A DNA stretch of 24,960 bases. Origin: a virus. Where the stretch lies: the IMG/VR virus record IMGVR_UViG_3300037847_005195, positions 455 to 25,414 of that record. One strand, 5' to 3'. The notes below the pieces were generated by a model that had not been told where the DNA came from, did no database searches, and saw nothing but the letters and a program-made list of their open reading frames with translations. The translations under genes were made by a program, and so were the position numbers. Position 1 is the first letter of the stretch; each line of letters opens with the position of its first letter. Below are positions 1 to 7,427 of the stretch, piece by piece.

Positions 1-1470
1 ATAGACCCTATTCGCAATCGCAATTGTGGCTTTATCGGGTCTGTCCAACCTTCTCTTTACGTTGCGACCCAGCAAACAGGTGGCCCTGCATGGGACGGTA
101 CTAAGGAGTGTCAAATTTTTTATGATGGCTCTGCTGGAGCGACCACTGCGGTTATTGCAATTAGTGCTGAGGCCGTAGGTACGGAACCTAGCTCTGCTTT
201 TGAAAACACCATATACGGCGTGTGCTTCCAGAACATCACGTTTAACGGGAATGACAAGGCTCAGTACGGATTCTATGCTGCTCGCCTGCAACAGGCTTAC
301 GTCACAAATTGTATTGCCCGTCAATGTGAAGGTGATGGATGGTACATCAATGGAGCCTACAGTGGGTTGTTTCAGAGCGTAATAGCCAGAAACAATGGCG
401 GTCGTGGCATTAGCGTTGGGGCTGCTGGGTTAGACCTAGGATGGACAACAAACAATAAGGTTAATGCGGTATTGTTTTCTAACCTATGGGCGGTTAATAA
501 CGGACTAGACGGCGGCTTTGACCACTCACATGCTTCTAACCACACCAAGGGTGCAGGAGTTTACTTTAGACCACACAGGGGCTGCACAATTGATCGTGTG
601 ACCTCAGAGGTGAATGGCGGTGCTGGAATTGTTTTTGCTCCGACTAGCACGGGCAACAGCATAAACAATATATACACTGAACTAAACGACAGTCACAATA
701 CGGGCAACTCTACGCCTACTATGACTGGCACCATTAGCAGCAGTGGCACAACCGTTACGGGCAGTGGGACCAAGTTTACTACAGAGTTAAAAAGCGGTGA
801 CACTATTAACGCTGATGGTCAGTCAAAAATAGTTGACGTCATTACTAATGACACGTCTCTGACTACGACAGTTGCGTTTTCTCCTGCCCTTAGTTCCGAT
901 ACGTTTACCAGGAACACAGACTTCGGGGTCATCTTTGAGGGCATCTCAGGCGGCGTCAGCTATGGCAATGTCATAAACAACGCATTCCTAGCCTCTGAGG
1001 AGCTTTACCTCAAGGGCACCGAACCTTCTACTGGAAGAGCGGAGAACGCTCCAGAGTTTAGAAACTTCACTGGTGGATCTGGGATTACTGCGGAGTGGGA
1101 TAACTACAAGATTGTTTCCTTTGCCGAAGAGTTTACCGAACGCATAACTGGATCGGCTTCTGCTTTTGATAAGGAAATTGCCGCAGTGGCCCATGCTACA
1201 TTCGATGCTAGTGCGGGGTCTATGACCACAACAGCTTCGTTTGGTTGCAGCCTAACCTATACAAGCACTGGAATCTACGATGTAAGCTTTACCACTGCTA
1301 TGCCAGACACTAACTACACTGTGTGTATCCCAGCTCCTGCTGGGAACAGGGGCGTTTCAATTTCCTCCAAAGCAACTGGTGGCTTCAGGATTTCTCATTT
1401 TAGCGTAGGGACATATGCCTTGACCGATACGAGTGCGGTGCTGTCCTTCATTGTATTTGGCAAAAGATAG
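1..1470 (+). CDS. tailspike / tail fibre protein, C-terminal part (5' end outside window)
   Basis: The reading frame is open from base 1, so the real start lies upstream; the first ATG-like starts inside the window are internal. The visible 489 residues are rich in Asn, Gly, Thr and Ser with short alternating strands, as in right-handed beta-helix (pectate-lyase-like) receptor-binding spikes. Around window residues 240-300 sits a Thr/Ser/Gly-rich module (GTISSSGTTVTGSGTKFTTE) of a kind seen as an insert in other phage tail proteins. The last ~80 residues (YDVSFTTAMPDTNYTV ... SFIVFGKR) look like the beta-sandwich cap common at phage fibre C-termini. Expected role: host-surface binding, perhaps glycan cleavage; no catalytic residues can be assigned. 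Its stop codon directly abuts the stop of the convergent HNH gene. Confidence 0.8.
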   Translation: MDPIRNRNCGFIGSVQPSLYVATQQTGGPAWDGTKECQIFYDGSAGATTAVIAISAEAVGTEPSSAFENTIYGVCFQNITFNGNDKAQYGFYAARLQQAYVTNCIARQCEGDGWYINGAYSGLFQSVIARNNGGRGISVGAAGLDLGWTTNNKVNAVLFSNLWAVNNGLDGGFDHSHASNHTKGAGVYFRPHRGCTIDRVTSEVNGGAGIVFAPTSTGNSINNIYTELNDSHNTGNSTPTMTGTISSSGTTVTGSGTKFTTELKSGDTINADGQSKIVDVITNDTSLTTTVAFSPALSSDTFTRNTDFGVIFEGISGGVSYGNVINNAFLASEELYLKGTEPSTGRAENAPEFRNFTGGSGITAEWDNYKIVSFAEEFTERITGSASAFDKEIAAVAHATFDASAGSMTTTASFGCSLTYTSTGIYDVSFTTAMPDTNYTVCIPAPAGNRGVSISSKATGGFRISHFSVGTYALTDTSAVLSFIVFGKR

Positions 1471-1908
1471 TTAGCCGTGTGCGTGTGACCAGTCGTGTGG
1501 TGGCGGGTATGTCTTTGTGGCGTCCCGCAACGCCCTTTCGTCTGCTGACTTAAGCTTGTGGCACCCCTTGCACAACGCCTGGAAGCCATCGATTTCGCAG
1601 TAAAGTCGTTGGATTAGCTCATTCCAGTTGTAGCCCAAGTAAGTTTCTCCGACAAATCCCTCAATGGGGACCACTGGATTAACGTGGTCAGCGGCCATGT
1701 CCTTTTGGGGAAACAGGTTTCCGCATTGGGCACACTTGTGAAGTTTGCACTTGCGTCCCGTAGCAGGGTTGACCCCATCCTTGACGTAGGCATTCTTAAT
1801 CGCTTCGTATTTTACCGGCCACTTGGCACCACGCAAAGCAGACATAACAAAGCTACGTTTGCGAGCGTCGGTCCATTGACCTGAATTGTGTGGTTTAGGT
1901 TTTTTCAA
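1471..1908 (-). CDS. HNH homing-type endonuclease
   Basis: A 145-residue protein with the HNH arrangement: a zinc pair CAQC (C59/C62), the catalytic strand AADHVNPVV with D74-H75, and a second zinc pair in LCKGCHKLKSADE (C113/C116 followed by H117). Such enzymes make metal-dependent nicks or double-strand breaks; in phages they are either free-standing homing nucleases or act in DNA processing or packaging. It is the last gene of the leftward unit, overlaps the stop of the preceding gene by 4 bp, and ends with no gap against the convergent tailspike gene. Metal-site residues are all present, so it looks intact. Whether it is a selfish element or a working phage nuclease cannot be decided from sequence. 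Confidence 0.85.
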   Translation of the reverse strand: MKKPKPHNSGQWTDARKRSFVMSALRGAKWPVKYEAIKNAYVKDGVNPATGRKCKLHKCAQCGNLFPQKDMAADHVNPVVPIEGFVGETYLGYNWNELIQRLYCEIDGFQALCKGCHKLKSADERALRDATKTYPPPHDWSHAHG

Positions 1909-2270
1909 GATTTGAATCTCCGTTTTTTAAAAAGGGTTGATGCTTCCTCTTTAGATATTTCCAACAGGGGTCTTAGTTCTTTTTTGAACCGGTGCCCTGA
2001 TACATCTCCCACGAAATAGTCCAGACATAAGTTATAAAGCTTGCCATAGTTCTTTCTGAGGGGCTTTAGCTCCTCTTCTATTGCCTCGCGTATGGCGGCT
2101 TTTAAGGCGTTCTGCTGTTTTCCCTCGGGGCTAGAATGCAATACTTTGTCGCCCCCCATATCAAGGTATGGGTCTTGGCTTTTTGCGTAAAGTATTAGGG
2201 CCTCTAAATCTTGAAAAAACTTCCCGTTAATTTGAATGTTGAATGGATAATTGTTGTCAGTTTTAATCAT
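1905..2270 (-). CDS. hypothetical protein (121 aa, charged, helical)
   Basis: No family recognised. The start chosen is the ATG in ATGATTAA, which overlaps the end of the upstream gene by 8 bp; an ATG 12 bases further upstream (2282) is an equally possible start. The protein has a short beta-like N-terminus (YPFNIQINGKFF), then a charged helical middle rich in Glu, Lys and Leu, and a very basic end (FKKRRFKS), which suggests nucleic-acid contact but proves nothing. It overlaps the HNH gene by 4 bp, so the two are probably translationally coupled. Confidence 0.7.
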   Translation of the reverse strand: MIKTDNNYPFNIQINGKFFQDLEALILYAKSQDPYLDMGGDKVLHSSPEGKQQNALKAAIREAIEEELKPLRKNYGKLYNLCLDYFVGDVSGHRFKKELRPLLEISKEEASTLFKKRRFKS

Positions 2271-2469
2271 TTTTGTCTTCATATTTTTGCAAAGCACTCC
2301 ACACTGATAGCAAGCAATCGATTTCTGCCCTTTTCCAAGTGTCCCACAACTCTGGCATTTGGGAGTATGCCTCTGGGTCTACGGCCTGGATTCCCCTAAT
2401 GGCTTTTGATAACTCAAAATAGGCTAGTTCTACTGTTCCTGCTTCTGGTTCCTTAGTTGGCGAACTCAT
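2263..2469 (-). CDS. hypothetical protein (68 aa)
   Basis: Small acidic protein with no recognised domain. The ATG at 2469 (MSSPTKEPE) is preferred over the upstream alternative at 2520 because it limits the overlap with the helicase gene to 17 bp. The sequence is predicted mostly helical (ELAYFELSKAIRGIQAV ... WDTWKRAEIDCLLSVWSAL) with several Trp residues. It lies directly downstream of the helicase and upstream of a charged unknown protein in the same overlapping series, which suggests, without proof, a role in replication or recombination. Confidence 0.65.
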   Translation of the reverse strand: MSSPTKEPEAGTVELAYFELSKAIRGIQAVDPEAYSQMPELWDTWKRAEIDCLLSVWSALQKYEDKND

Positions 2470-3790
2470 ACTGCTGATCTGGTTCTTTAAAGTTTTCAAT
2501 TGTAGATGATATGTCCCCATGTGTCAAGGGTCTATTAATCGTAAGCCCAGATAAAGAGGTGACTCGGCTCACTGCCACATAGAGCAACCCGAACCAATCC
2601 TTCATAACCCGATTAGGCAACTCTAGGTGGACACGCTGCAAAGTTAGCCCCTGACTGGCGTGTACCGTAAGGGCGTAGCCTAGCCGCACGGGGTACTGCT
2701 TAAAGTAGGCAACCTCTTTGGACTCAATGTTGCCGTCCTCGTCCATCTCGTGCTTGAACTTGCTTTCCTTTTCCTGCCCAATGTAAACGTAGTCGCTGTC
2801 ACTGTCCCTGATAATGACCAGCCTCTGGTACTTGTCCATGCCCACGAAGGTGCCAGTGTCCCCATTGACAACGTGCTGCATCTCGCCCCTGATCTTCTTT
2901 CGAATGTTCTTCTTGATGATGACACGGCATCCCTCCCTGAGAGTTAGAGTGCGGTCCATGTTTCTCACCTCATCCATCTCGCCCTTCTGCGTACCCTCGA
3001 ACACATACTCCTTGCTCTTTAGTTCAGACAACCTAGCCTCGTTAATCTGGCTGGCTCTCTTGCGGTATGGGGTCAGGATCATGGCAGCGTTGTGAGGCTC
3101 TCCCACCCTGCTGTTTATTAGTCGCAGGTCTATGTCAGTCTGCTTGCCTATCTTTACACGCTCCAGTATGTTTGCCTCAATTGGATTGGACTGTCGGAAG
3201 ATGTGGTTAAGGCTGCAAATCCGTATGTGGTTCACGTTGTCACGCCAGAACCTAGACTGCTCCAACCCAAATGGGGGAGGGTAGTTATAGCTCAGCAGGG
3301 TCTTGGTATCCTTCTCGTCGGCCACTGGCAGCAATTGCCCTGGACCACCGACAAAGAGTACGTGCTTGCCGCCAAACGCCTCTGGGTTTCCGGTAGCCCT
3401 ACGCATTGCCTTGTCGATGAAGTCAATGTGGTCACACCTGACCATAGTGTACTCCTCGATTACGATCCAAGAGATGCTTTGTAGAAGTCGATCCTTTTTG
3501 CGTCCAAAGAATCTGGTTTGGATTTGCTTTGCTCTGAGTGTAGTGACTCTCTCGTCTGGGTCAAGCGATCCCTCACTCGGGACGCCAAACATTCTATAGA
3601 GAGTCTCGCCTCGAACATTGGAAGCGGCTCTGCCCGTTGGGGCAACGATGCAAACTGCTGTGTCATATTTTCTGATCTCGTCTATGAGGTAGCTCTTGCC
3701 GGTGCCAGCCGATCCATCGAGACGGACAAACTTGCACCTGCGTGACTTGATAAGGTCAAATACCTCTTGTTGTTGTTGGGATAGGCTCAA
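2453..3790 (-). CDS. SF1B DNA helicase, Pif1/RecD/Dda-like
   Basis: A 445-residue ATP-dependent helicase. Walker A is GSAGTGKS (residues 26-33); motif Ia is VAPTGRAA (49-56); Walker B reads VIEEYTM (around 110-116) where DEhSM is usual; motif III reads GGPGQLLPV where GDxxQLPPV is usual; near the C-terminus come the UvrD_C_2-type motif TVHASQGLTL and motif VI AVSRV. This order is diagnostic of Pif1/RecD2/T4 Dda-type 5'-3' helicases, which act at replication forks or in recombination. It overlaps the upstream PD-(D/E)XK nuclease gene by 4 bp (ATGA), so helicase and nuclease may be made together and work as a recombination or replication-repair pair. The changed motifs II and III may alter ATPase coupling. 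Confidence 0.9.
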   Translation of the reverse strand: MSLSQQQQEVFDLIKSRRCKFVRLDGSAGTGKSYLIDEIRKYDTAVCIVAPTGRAASNVRGETLYRMFGVPSEGSLDPDERVTTLRAKQIQTRFFGRKKDRLLQSISWIVIEEYTMVRCDHIDFIDKAMRRATGNPEAFGGKHVLFVGGPGQLLPVADEKDTKTLLSYNYPPPFGLEQSRFWRDNVNHIRICSLNHIFRQSNPIEANILERVKIGKQTDIDLRLINSRVGEPHNAAMILTPYRKRASQINEARLSELKSKEYVFEGTQKGEMDEVRNMDRTLTLREGCRVIIKKNIRKKIRGEMQHVVNGDTGTFVGMDKYQRLVIIRDSDSDYVYIGQEKESKFKHEMDEDGNIESKEVAYFKQYPVRLGYALTVHASQGLTLQRVHLELPNRVMKDWFGLLYVAVSRVTSLSGLTINRPLTHGDISSTIENFKEPDQQYEFAN

Positions 3791-4545
3791 AGTCCAGTAA
3801 AGAAATTGTATGCTCCGTTCAAATAGTCAAACGCCTCAATGCCCCACTCGACCTTGTGCAGAGGCCACTTCTTGACGTGCATCTGGGCAGTCTCGCAGTC
3901 GAAAATAACACTGTAGCAGTCAATGTCGCAAAGCTCGAAGCCCCACTCCTCGGCTATTATGTCTGCCTCCACCGCAAGCTGGCACAAGTCAGTCTCGTAG
4001 CTCTTCTTTCGTGGATCTCCTTGACGAAACTTAAAGTCCATCAGCACTGGCTTGTCGTCACGCTCTCCGATAAAATCGATCATGCCTGCCACCCTGCGTT
4101 CAGTGTCGATAACCGAATGCTCCACAAGTTGAGGGTAAATCCCAAGGGCGTCTATCCAAACAAGGAATGGCTGGTAGAAGTGGCGGTACTCGCTATGGTA
4201 GTCTGCCCCTAGCATACGCTGGTTAATCGCCTCCTCCATTTCTGCGTGTAGCTTTGTCCCAAACTCTGATGAGGTTATTTCGCTTCCATCAAGGTCGGTG
4301 CGGTAGCCCCACAGTCTTTCTCTAAGCTTGTCCTCTGTGTCCTCGGGAAACTCCCTAGCCAAGTGGACCAGCTTACGCTCACGCCATTCGTTAATATCAA
4401 AGCCACGCAGTTGCCTAGGGAACAGTGACAGGACGGTGGTCACGCTCTTAACGCAGTTGCCGTGACCTCGTGCCTTGGCAATTGTGTCGATGCTCTTCAG
4501 CAGCTTCACCTTGCCGTTCTTTTGCTGTGTATAGAAGTGACTCAT
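3787..4545 (-). CDS. PD-(D/E)XK exonuclease, RecB/Cas4-like
   Basis: A 252-residue protein with a RecB-type nuclease core: H100 in the helix FGTKLHAEMEEA, E142 in LVEHSV, D157 in AGMIDFIG, the D170-x-K172 strand VLMDFKF, and the Q-containing helix ETDLCQLAVEA (Q189). This spacing matches phage single-strand or 5'-3' exonucleases of the PD-(D/E)XK superfamily used in recombination or host DNA breakdown. All expected metal and catalytic residues are present. The gene overlaps both neighbours by 4 bp (an unknown protein upstream, the Pif1-like helicase downstream), so it belongs to a coupled replication/recombination block. Confidence 0.85.
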   Translation of the reverse strand: MSHFYTQQKNGKVKLLKSIDTIAKARGHGNCVKSVTTVLSLFPRQLRGFDINEWRERKLVHLAREFPEDTEDKLRERLWGYRTDLDGSEITSSEFGTKLHAEMEEAINQRMLGADYHSEYRHFYQPFLVWIDALGIYPQLVEHSVIDTERRVAGMIDFIGERDDKPVLMDFKFRQGDPRKKSYETDLCQLAVEADIIAEEWGFELCDIDCYSVIFDCETAQMHVKKWPLHKVEWGIEAFDYLNGAYNFFTGL

Positions 4546-4850
4546 AGGCTTTCAGTAAATGCTTCCACTGCTGAGAATATCATGGCAATTAGCATGCCCT
4601 TGGCGTCAAAGTCGGTAAGCCCGTCGCAACGCCATGCTGCTATCTTCTCCCCTTCGAAATCGTAGTCTGTCAGGTAGTATGTCGCTGGCCCAAATTCGCG
4701 GTTAGGCTCCTCCCTGTCAATGGGCCAAGTATTGCCGTGGGCAGGTCCACCCACCACAATGCCAATGCTCTCATTAGTAAACTCGGAGCCGCCTGTCATC
4801 CAGTCTCGGCACTCTCTCACTACATGCGGTATATTTTCTTTTGTGTACAT
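4542..4850 (-). CDS. hypothetical phage protein (102 aa, GGPAHG motif)
   Basis: No function assigned. The segment IGIVVGGPAHGNTWPI followed by a Tyr-rich stretch (ATYYLTDYDF) resembles small phage proteins that carry a GGPxxG turn followed by beta strands; those are likewise uncharacterised. The C-terminal third (AKGMLIAMIFSAVEAFTESL) is a predicted helix. The gene overlaps the exonuclease gene by 4 bp and is separated from the upstream DUF1599-like gene by 2 bp, so it lies within the same transcription unit. Confidence 0.75.
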   Translation of the reverse strand: MYTKENIPHVVRECRDWMTGGSEFTNESIGIVVGGPAHGNTWPIDREEPNREFGPATYYLTDYDFEGEKIAAWRCDGLTDFDAKGMLIAMIFSAVEAFTESL

Positions 4851-4852
4851 AT

Positions 4853-5167
4853 TTACGGATATTGTCTTTCGCTCAACATTGCCAACGCCAAAACCGAGTA
4901 ACCAATTAGATCCTTGAAAGCGTCATCCACTGCTTCGTTTTGAACCATCAACTCTCCATTCTTGCAGAATGTCTGGATTCGTTTAAATTTATCCCCCATG
5001 CGAATGCAAAGGGCTATTAATGGGTCTACCCCAAATTCCTCAGACTGCCTAAAGTTGGCAAATGCGTCGCCACTTAGGGACGTGTAGTCATGGTTCTTCC
5101 CTTTCAGGATTGCCTCCATCCTCTCAAACAGGACGGGGATGTATTCTTCTAGTTGTTCGTGTGTCAT
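4853..5167 (-). CDS. DUF1599-like protein (nucleotide-modification-associated domain 1 family)
   Basis: A 104-residue helical protein with the family pattern KNHDYTSLSGDAFANF, then SEEFGVDPLIALCIRMGDKFKRI, and finally a VDDAFKDLIGYSVLAL helix. This pattern is recognised from DUF1599/Nmad1 proteins, which are frequent in phages and often near nucleotide-metabolism or DNA-modification genes; the helical arrangement recalls MazG-type nucleotide pyrophosphatases. No enzymatic activity can be shown from the sequence. It overlaps the upstream phosphoesterase gene by 4 bp. No thymidylate synthase or DNA-modification gene appears in this window, so its partner would have to be elsewhere in the genome. 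Confidence 0.8.
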   Translation of the reverse strand: MTHEQLEEYIPVLFERMEAILKGKNHDYTSLSGDAFANFRQSEEFGVDPLIALCIRMGDKFKRIQTFCKNGELMVQNEAVDDAFKDLIGYSVLALAMLSERQYP

Positions 5168-5811
5168 AATTCCATTAAAAAGTTGGTCGCCACTTTGCCA
5201 TGCTCAACTACTCCGCACCCGATAGCGGGGTGAGGCCCATATTTACCGTAGGCCATTGCATACGAGTCTTTGTCGATCCCGTTGCCCACTTGCATTCCAA
5301 ACACTTTGCACTTGGCTCCCGTGTGCCACTGAACGTAGCACTCTGAGTGCCAGTGACCTTGGACCACGCTCTGCATATTTTGCTTGGCTCGCTGAATAGC
5401 CTTTTTCCCGTCCCCGTGACAGTAAACCACGTTGTCGATACAGACCGACTCAACGAATTTCCAACCAGGTGCCTCGAACATTTCGTTATAGTCCCTGACC
5501 CACCTTTTGGATATGCCAGCACTGTACGCCTTGCGGTGTACCAGCCGGTCGTGGTTGCCAATACAAACGTGTGCCTGGGGGAACGCCTTGTACCATTTCT
5601 GGATCTCGGAGATCGCCCTGTCTAGCTCCTCACCTGCACTGAAACCATCGGGGTCTGTCTCATGATATGATGAATAATGATTATCGACGCAGTCTCCAAT
5701 AAACACCACTTGGTTGCAGCCCATCTTGCGATCCACGTTTTTACAGAACCGCAAGTATTTCTTGAGGGTAAATGGGCAATGCAAGTCCCCTACTACCAAT
5801 ACCTTAGCCAT
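5164..5811 (-). CDS. calcineurin-like metallophosphoesterase
   Basis: A 215-residue protein with every binuclear-metal motif of the family in order: GDLHCP (8-13), GDCVDN (39-44), GNHDRL (85-90), CHGD (131-134) and GHWHSE (152-157). These enzymes hydrolyse phosphomono- or diesters; phage members include nucleases, protein phosphatases and nucleotide phosphatases, and the substrate here cannot be inferred. It is a compact single-domain protein with no signal peptide, so probably cytoplasmic. It overlaps the small upstream gene by 8 bp and the DUF1599-like gene downstream by 4 bp; that neighbourhood makes a nucleotide or nucleic-acid substrate plausible. Confidence 0.9.
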   Translation of the reverse strand: MAKVLVVGDLHCPFTLKKYLRFCKNVDRKMGCNQVVFIGDCVDNHYSSYHETDPDGFSAGEELDRAISEIQKWYKAFPQAHVCIGNHDRLVHRKAYSAGISKRWVRDYNEMFEAPGWKFVESVCIDNVVYCHGDGKKAIQRAKQNMQSVVQGHWHSECYVQWHTGAKCKVFGMQVGNGIDKDSYAMAYGKYGPHPAIGCGVVEHGKVATNFLMEL

Positions 5812-5998
5812 TGTCAGAAATCACTGCGACAGAGACTCCCCCGTCATTTTCCAAGTCACACCTAATAATCTTGCCGTTAATAACGGCAGTTATGCTAACC
5901 TCATCTACTGGCAAAACCTCAATAATCTTGCCGATTGCCCCGACAAGGACCTCGTGATCTTCCAAGTATTCTAATTTGTCGTTGTATCTATAGCTCAT
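5804..5998 (-). CDS. hypothetical protein (64 aa)
   Basis: Small acidic protein of unknown function. The sequence suggests an SH3- or OB-like small beta barrel: EVLVGAIGKIIEVL, SITAVINGKIIRCDL and VSVAVIS are three to five short strands separated by turns. It overlaps the sigma-like gene upstream by 4 bp (ATGA) and the phosphoesterase gene downstream by 8 bp, which supports real expression despite its size. No family recognised. Confidence 0.7.
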   Translation of the reverse strand: MSYRYNDKLEYLEDHEVLVGAIGKIIEVLPVDEVSITAVINGKIIRCDLENDGGVSVAVISDNG

Positions 5999-6507
5999 AA
6001 AAATTTCCTAGCGTATCTCAAACCACTGTCTATTGCCTGCTTACTTACTCCAACGTGTCTAGCCAATTCCGAAAAATTAAAGATCTCATTGTCCATAGCA
6101 AGCTTAATTCTGCTGGAAATAAGCTTCCCTTGTTTCCCCTTGTTTGAAAGCATTTTGCAGATTTCAACCAGTTTTGCCTTTGCTTTTTTTCTGTTCCTCT
6201 GGGCCTCAAGGCAATCTTGAACAGAGTCATAGCTGGCGTCATTTTGAAACGTCTCAGCAATTTCCTCTGCTGACGACTCGATCCTATTGCTGATTCGGAT
6301 TCTCTTAAGAATCCGTTCTTTCAATATAAGCGGGATAGAAATCTTTACATAGCCCACTGCATTTCTCTTGGCTGTTCCCTCTGTCCTTCTGCAAAATACA
6401 TCGTAAGCCTCAGATGCAAGGTCCTCAGCGGTTGGCTTGCCCAGCTTTCGGGCATACCTACGGATGGAACAACCCATCGCAAATTTCCATATTTGCTCGT
6501 CGGTCAC
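5995..6507 (-). CDS. putative divergent sigma-factor-like / HTH DNA-binding protein
   Basis: A 170-residue basic protein. The N-terminal part (KPTAEDLASEAYDVFCRR) resembles the sigma-70 family region 2 helix pattern (AEDLxQExF), and the last ~28 residues (FNFSELARHVGVSKQAIDSG, then LRYARKFL) form a helix-turn-helix like sigma region 4 (ELAxxLGVSxxxVxxxLxRAR). A Lys/Arg-rich linker (residues 108-135) joins them. If it is a sigma factor it is of reduced ECF type and might redirect host RNA polymerase to phage promoters; it could equally be a repressor or activator. It overlaps both neighbours by 4 bp. The assignment is inference from pattern only. Confidence 0.55.
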   Translation of the reverse strand: MTDEQIWKFAMGCSIRRYARKLGKPTAEDLASEAYDVFCRRTEGTAKRNAVGYVKISIPLILKERILKRIRISNRIESSAEEIAETFQNDASYDSVQDCLEAQRNRKKAKAKLVEICKMLSNKGKQGKLISSRIKLAMDNEIFNFSELARHVGVSKQAIDSGLRYARKFL

Positions 6508-6887
6508 AGTTGCCCCCGCTCCATGTTCTTAACCGCCCTCTCCGCTGCCAGCATCTTAATCGTCTCCAGGTCCATCTCAATGTTAGCCGCCTCGAACACG
6601 CTTACAGCCAACGCCTCCAGGAACCCAATGATATACTGTGTGTCAGGCATAGAGCCACGCTCTGGCGGTTCCTGTCTGTTGCCATCCTGGTCTACATAAG
6701 CGGGAGCAGGGACTTCTGTGTAGGCCATTGTGCCGTCCTCTTTGGTTGCCGTGTACTCGGTCCACCAATTAGCCTCGTCGCCAACCTTGTGCTGGCCTGG
6801 GTCAATCATCTTAATCAAGACCCGATCTCCTTGTTCAGTTAGGCAATCTGCCCACTGCCCTTGTATTGTTTTTATTGTCGCTTTCAT
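6504..6887 (-). CDS. hypothetical protein (127 aa)
   Basis: No recognised family. The N-terminal ~60 residues look like a small beta domain (ATIKTIQGQWADC ... DRVLIKMIDPG ... NWWTEYTA). A proline-rich, charged linker (PAPAYVDQDGNRQEPPERGS) and a C-terminal helical segment follow (IIGFLEALAVSVFEA ... IKMLAAERAVKNM). It overlaps the sigma-like gene by 4 bp downstream and a small unknown gene by 4 bp upstream. The strict ATGA couplings support it as a genuine gene. Confidence 0.7.
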   Translation of the reverse strand: MKATIKTIQGQWADCLTEQGDRVLIKMIDPGQHKVGDEANWWTEYTATKEDGTMAYTEVPAPAYVDQDGNRQEPPERGSMPDTQYIIGFLEALAVSVFEAANIEMDLETIKMLAAERAVKNMERGQL

Positions 6888-7084
6888 CGTAATTCGCTTA
6901 TGCCTAGCAGGTAGTCGTCACTGCCAAATGGCTCCAGTTCAATTTCAATTCTTCGTTCAACGTAGTCACCAATGTCATGGATCTGCTCGTCACTGCAGCA
7001 CCTCTCGATAGCCTCCTCGATTACCGTCACAAGGATCTCGACCTCCTCCTCATCTGTTGGGTTTATCAGTCTTACGAAATCCAT
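6884..7084 (-). CDS. hypothetical protein (66 aa, acidic)
   Basis: Very acidic small protein (EEEVEILVTVIEEAIERC, then DYVERRIEIELEPFGSDDY), predicted to be largely helical. Acidic small phage proteins sometimes act as DNA mimics or bind host proteins, but nothing specific supports that here. It overlaps the upstream gene by 13 bp and the downstream gene by 4 bp. Confidence 0.65.
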   Translation of the reverse strand: MDFVRLINPTDEEEVEILVTVIEEAIERCCSDEQIHDIGDYVERRIEIELEPFGSDDYLLGISELR

Positions 7085-7368
7085 TCGATAGTTTCCTGTC
7101 TAAATTTGTCTAGCACTGAGTCCGTAACTCGGTAGTGCCTGGGCTGATCGACTGCATACTGATCGCCAATTAGGTTCTTCTTAATCCAGTCGATTCGGGC
7201 CTTGCCGCTCTCGGTTAGCTGGACAAAATAAAGGTTCCCGTAGGTACATACGCCAATCACCTCTGTGATCCCGTTGCGTTTCTTTACGGCTAAAGTGGTC
7301 TTCCACTTCTGGTCATCTTGACCGTTATGGTTCTCTACGAGTGAGTCTAAAAGTTTTTTTGTAATCAT
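7072..7368 (-). CDS. hypothetical protein (98 aa)
   Basis: First gene after the hairpin at 7386-7401. The protein has a basic N-terminus, a beta-like centre (TEVIGVCTYGNLYFVQL) and a C-terminal part with TESGKARIDWIKKNLIG, which looks like the wing and helix of a small winged-helix fold; the resemblance is weak. No family recognised. Expression probably depends on read-through of the upstream hairpin, since no promoter is seen between this gene and the SSB-like gene. Confidence 0.7.
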   Translation of the reverse strand: MITKKLLDSLVENHNGQDDQKWKTTLAVKKRNGITEVIGVCTYGNLYFVQLTESGKARIDWIKKNLIGDQYAVDQPRHYRVTDSVLDKFRQETIEWIS

Positions 7369-7385
7369 AGCTTAATTTTAGCCCC

Positions 7386-7401
7386 GCCCCCCGAAGGGGG
7401 C
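7386..7401 (-). terminator. GC-rich hairpin after the SSB-like gene (terminator or attenuator)
   Basis: A perfect six-pair GCCCCC/GGGGGC stem closed by a four-base loop lies 27 bases downstream of the SSB-like stop on the minus strand. It is followed by GCGGGGCTAAAATTAAG, so the U-tract is poor. That points to partial termination or an RNA 3' stabiliser that sets the SSB-like gene higher than the genes downstream. Confidence 0.6.
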
Positions 7402-7427
7402 AGGACATTTAACGACAACTAGACCGA

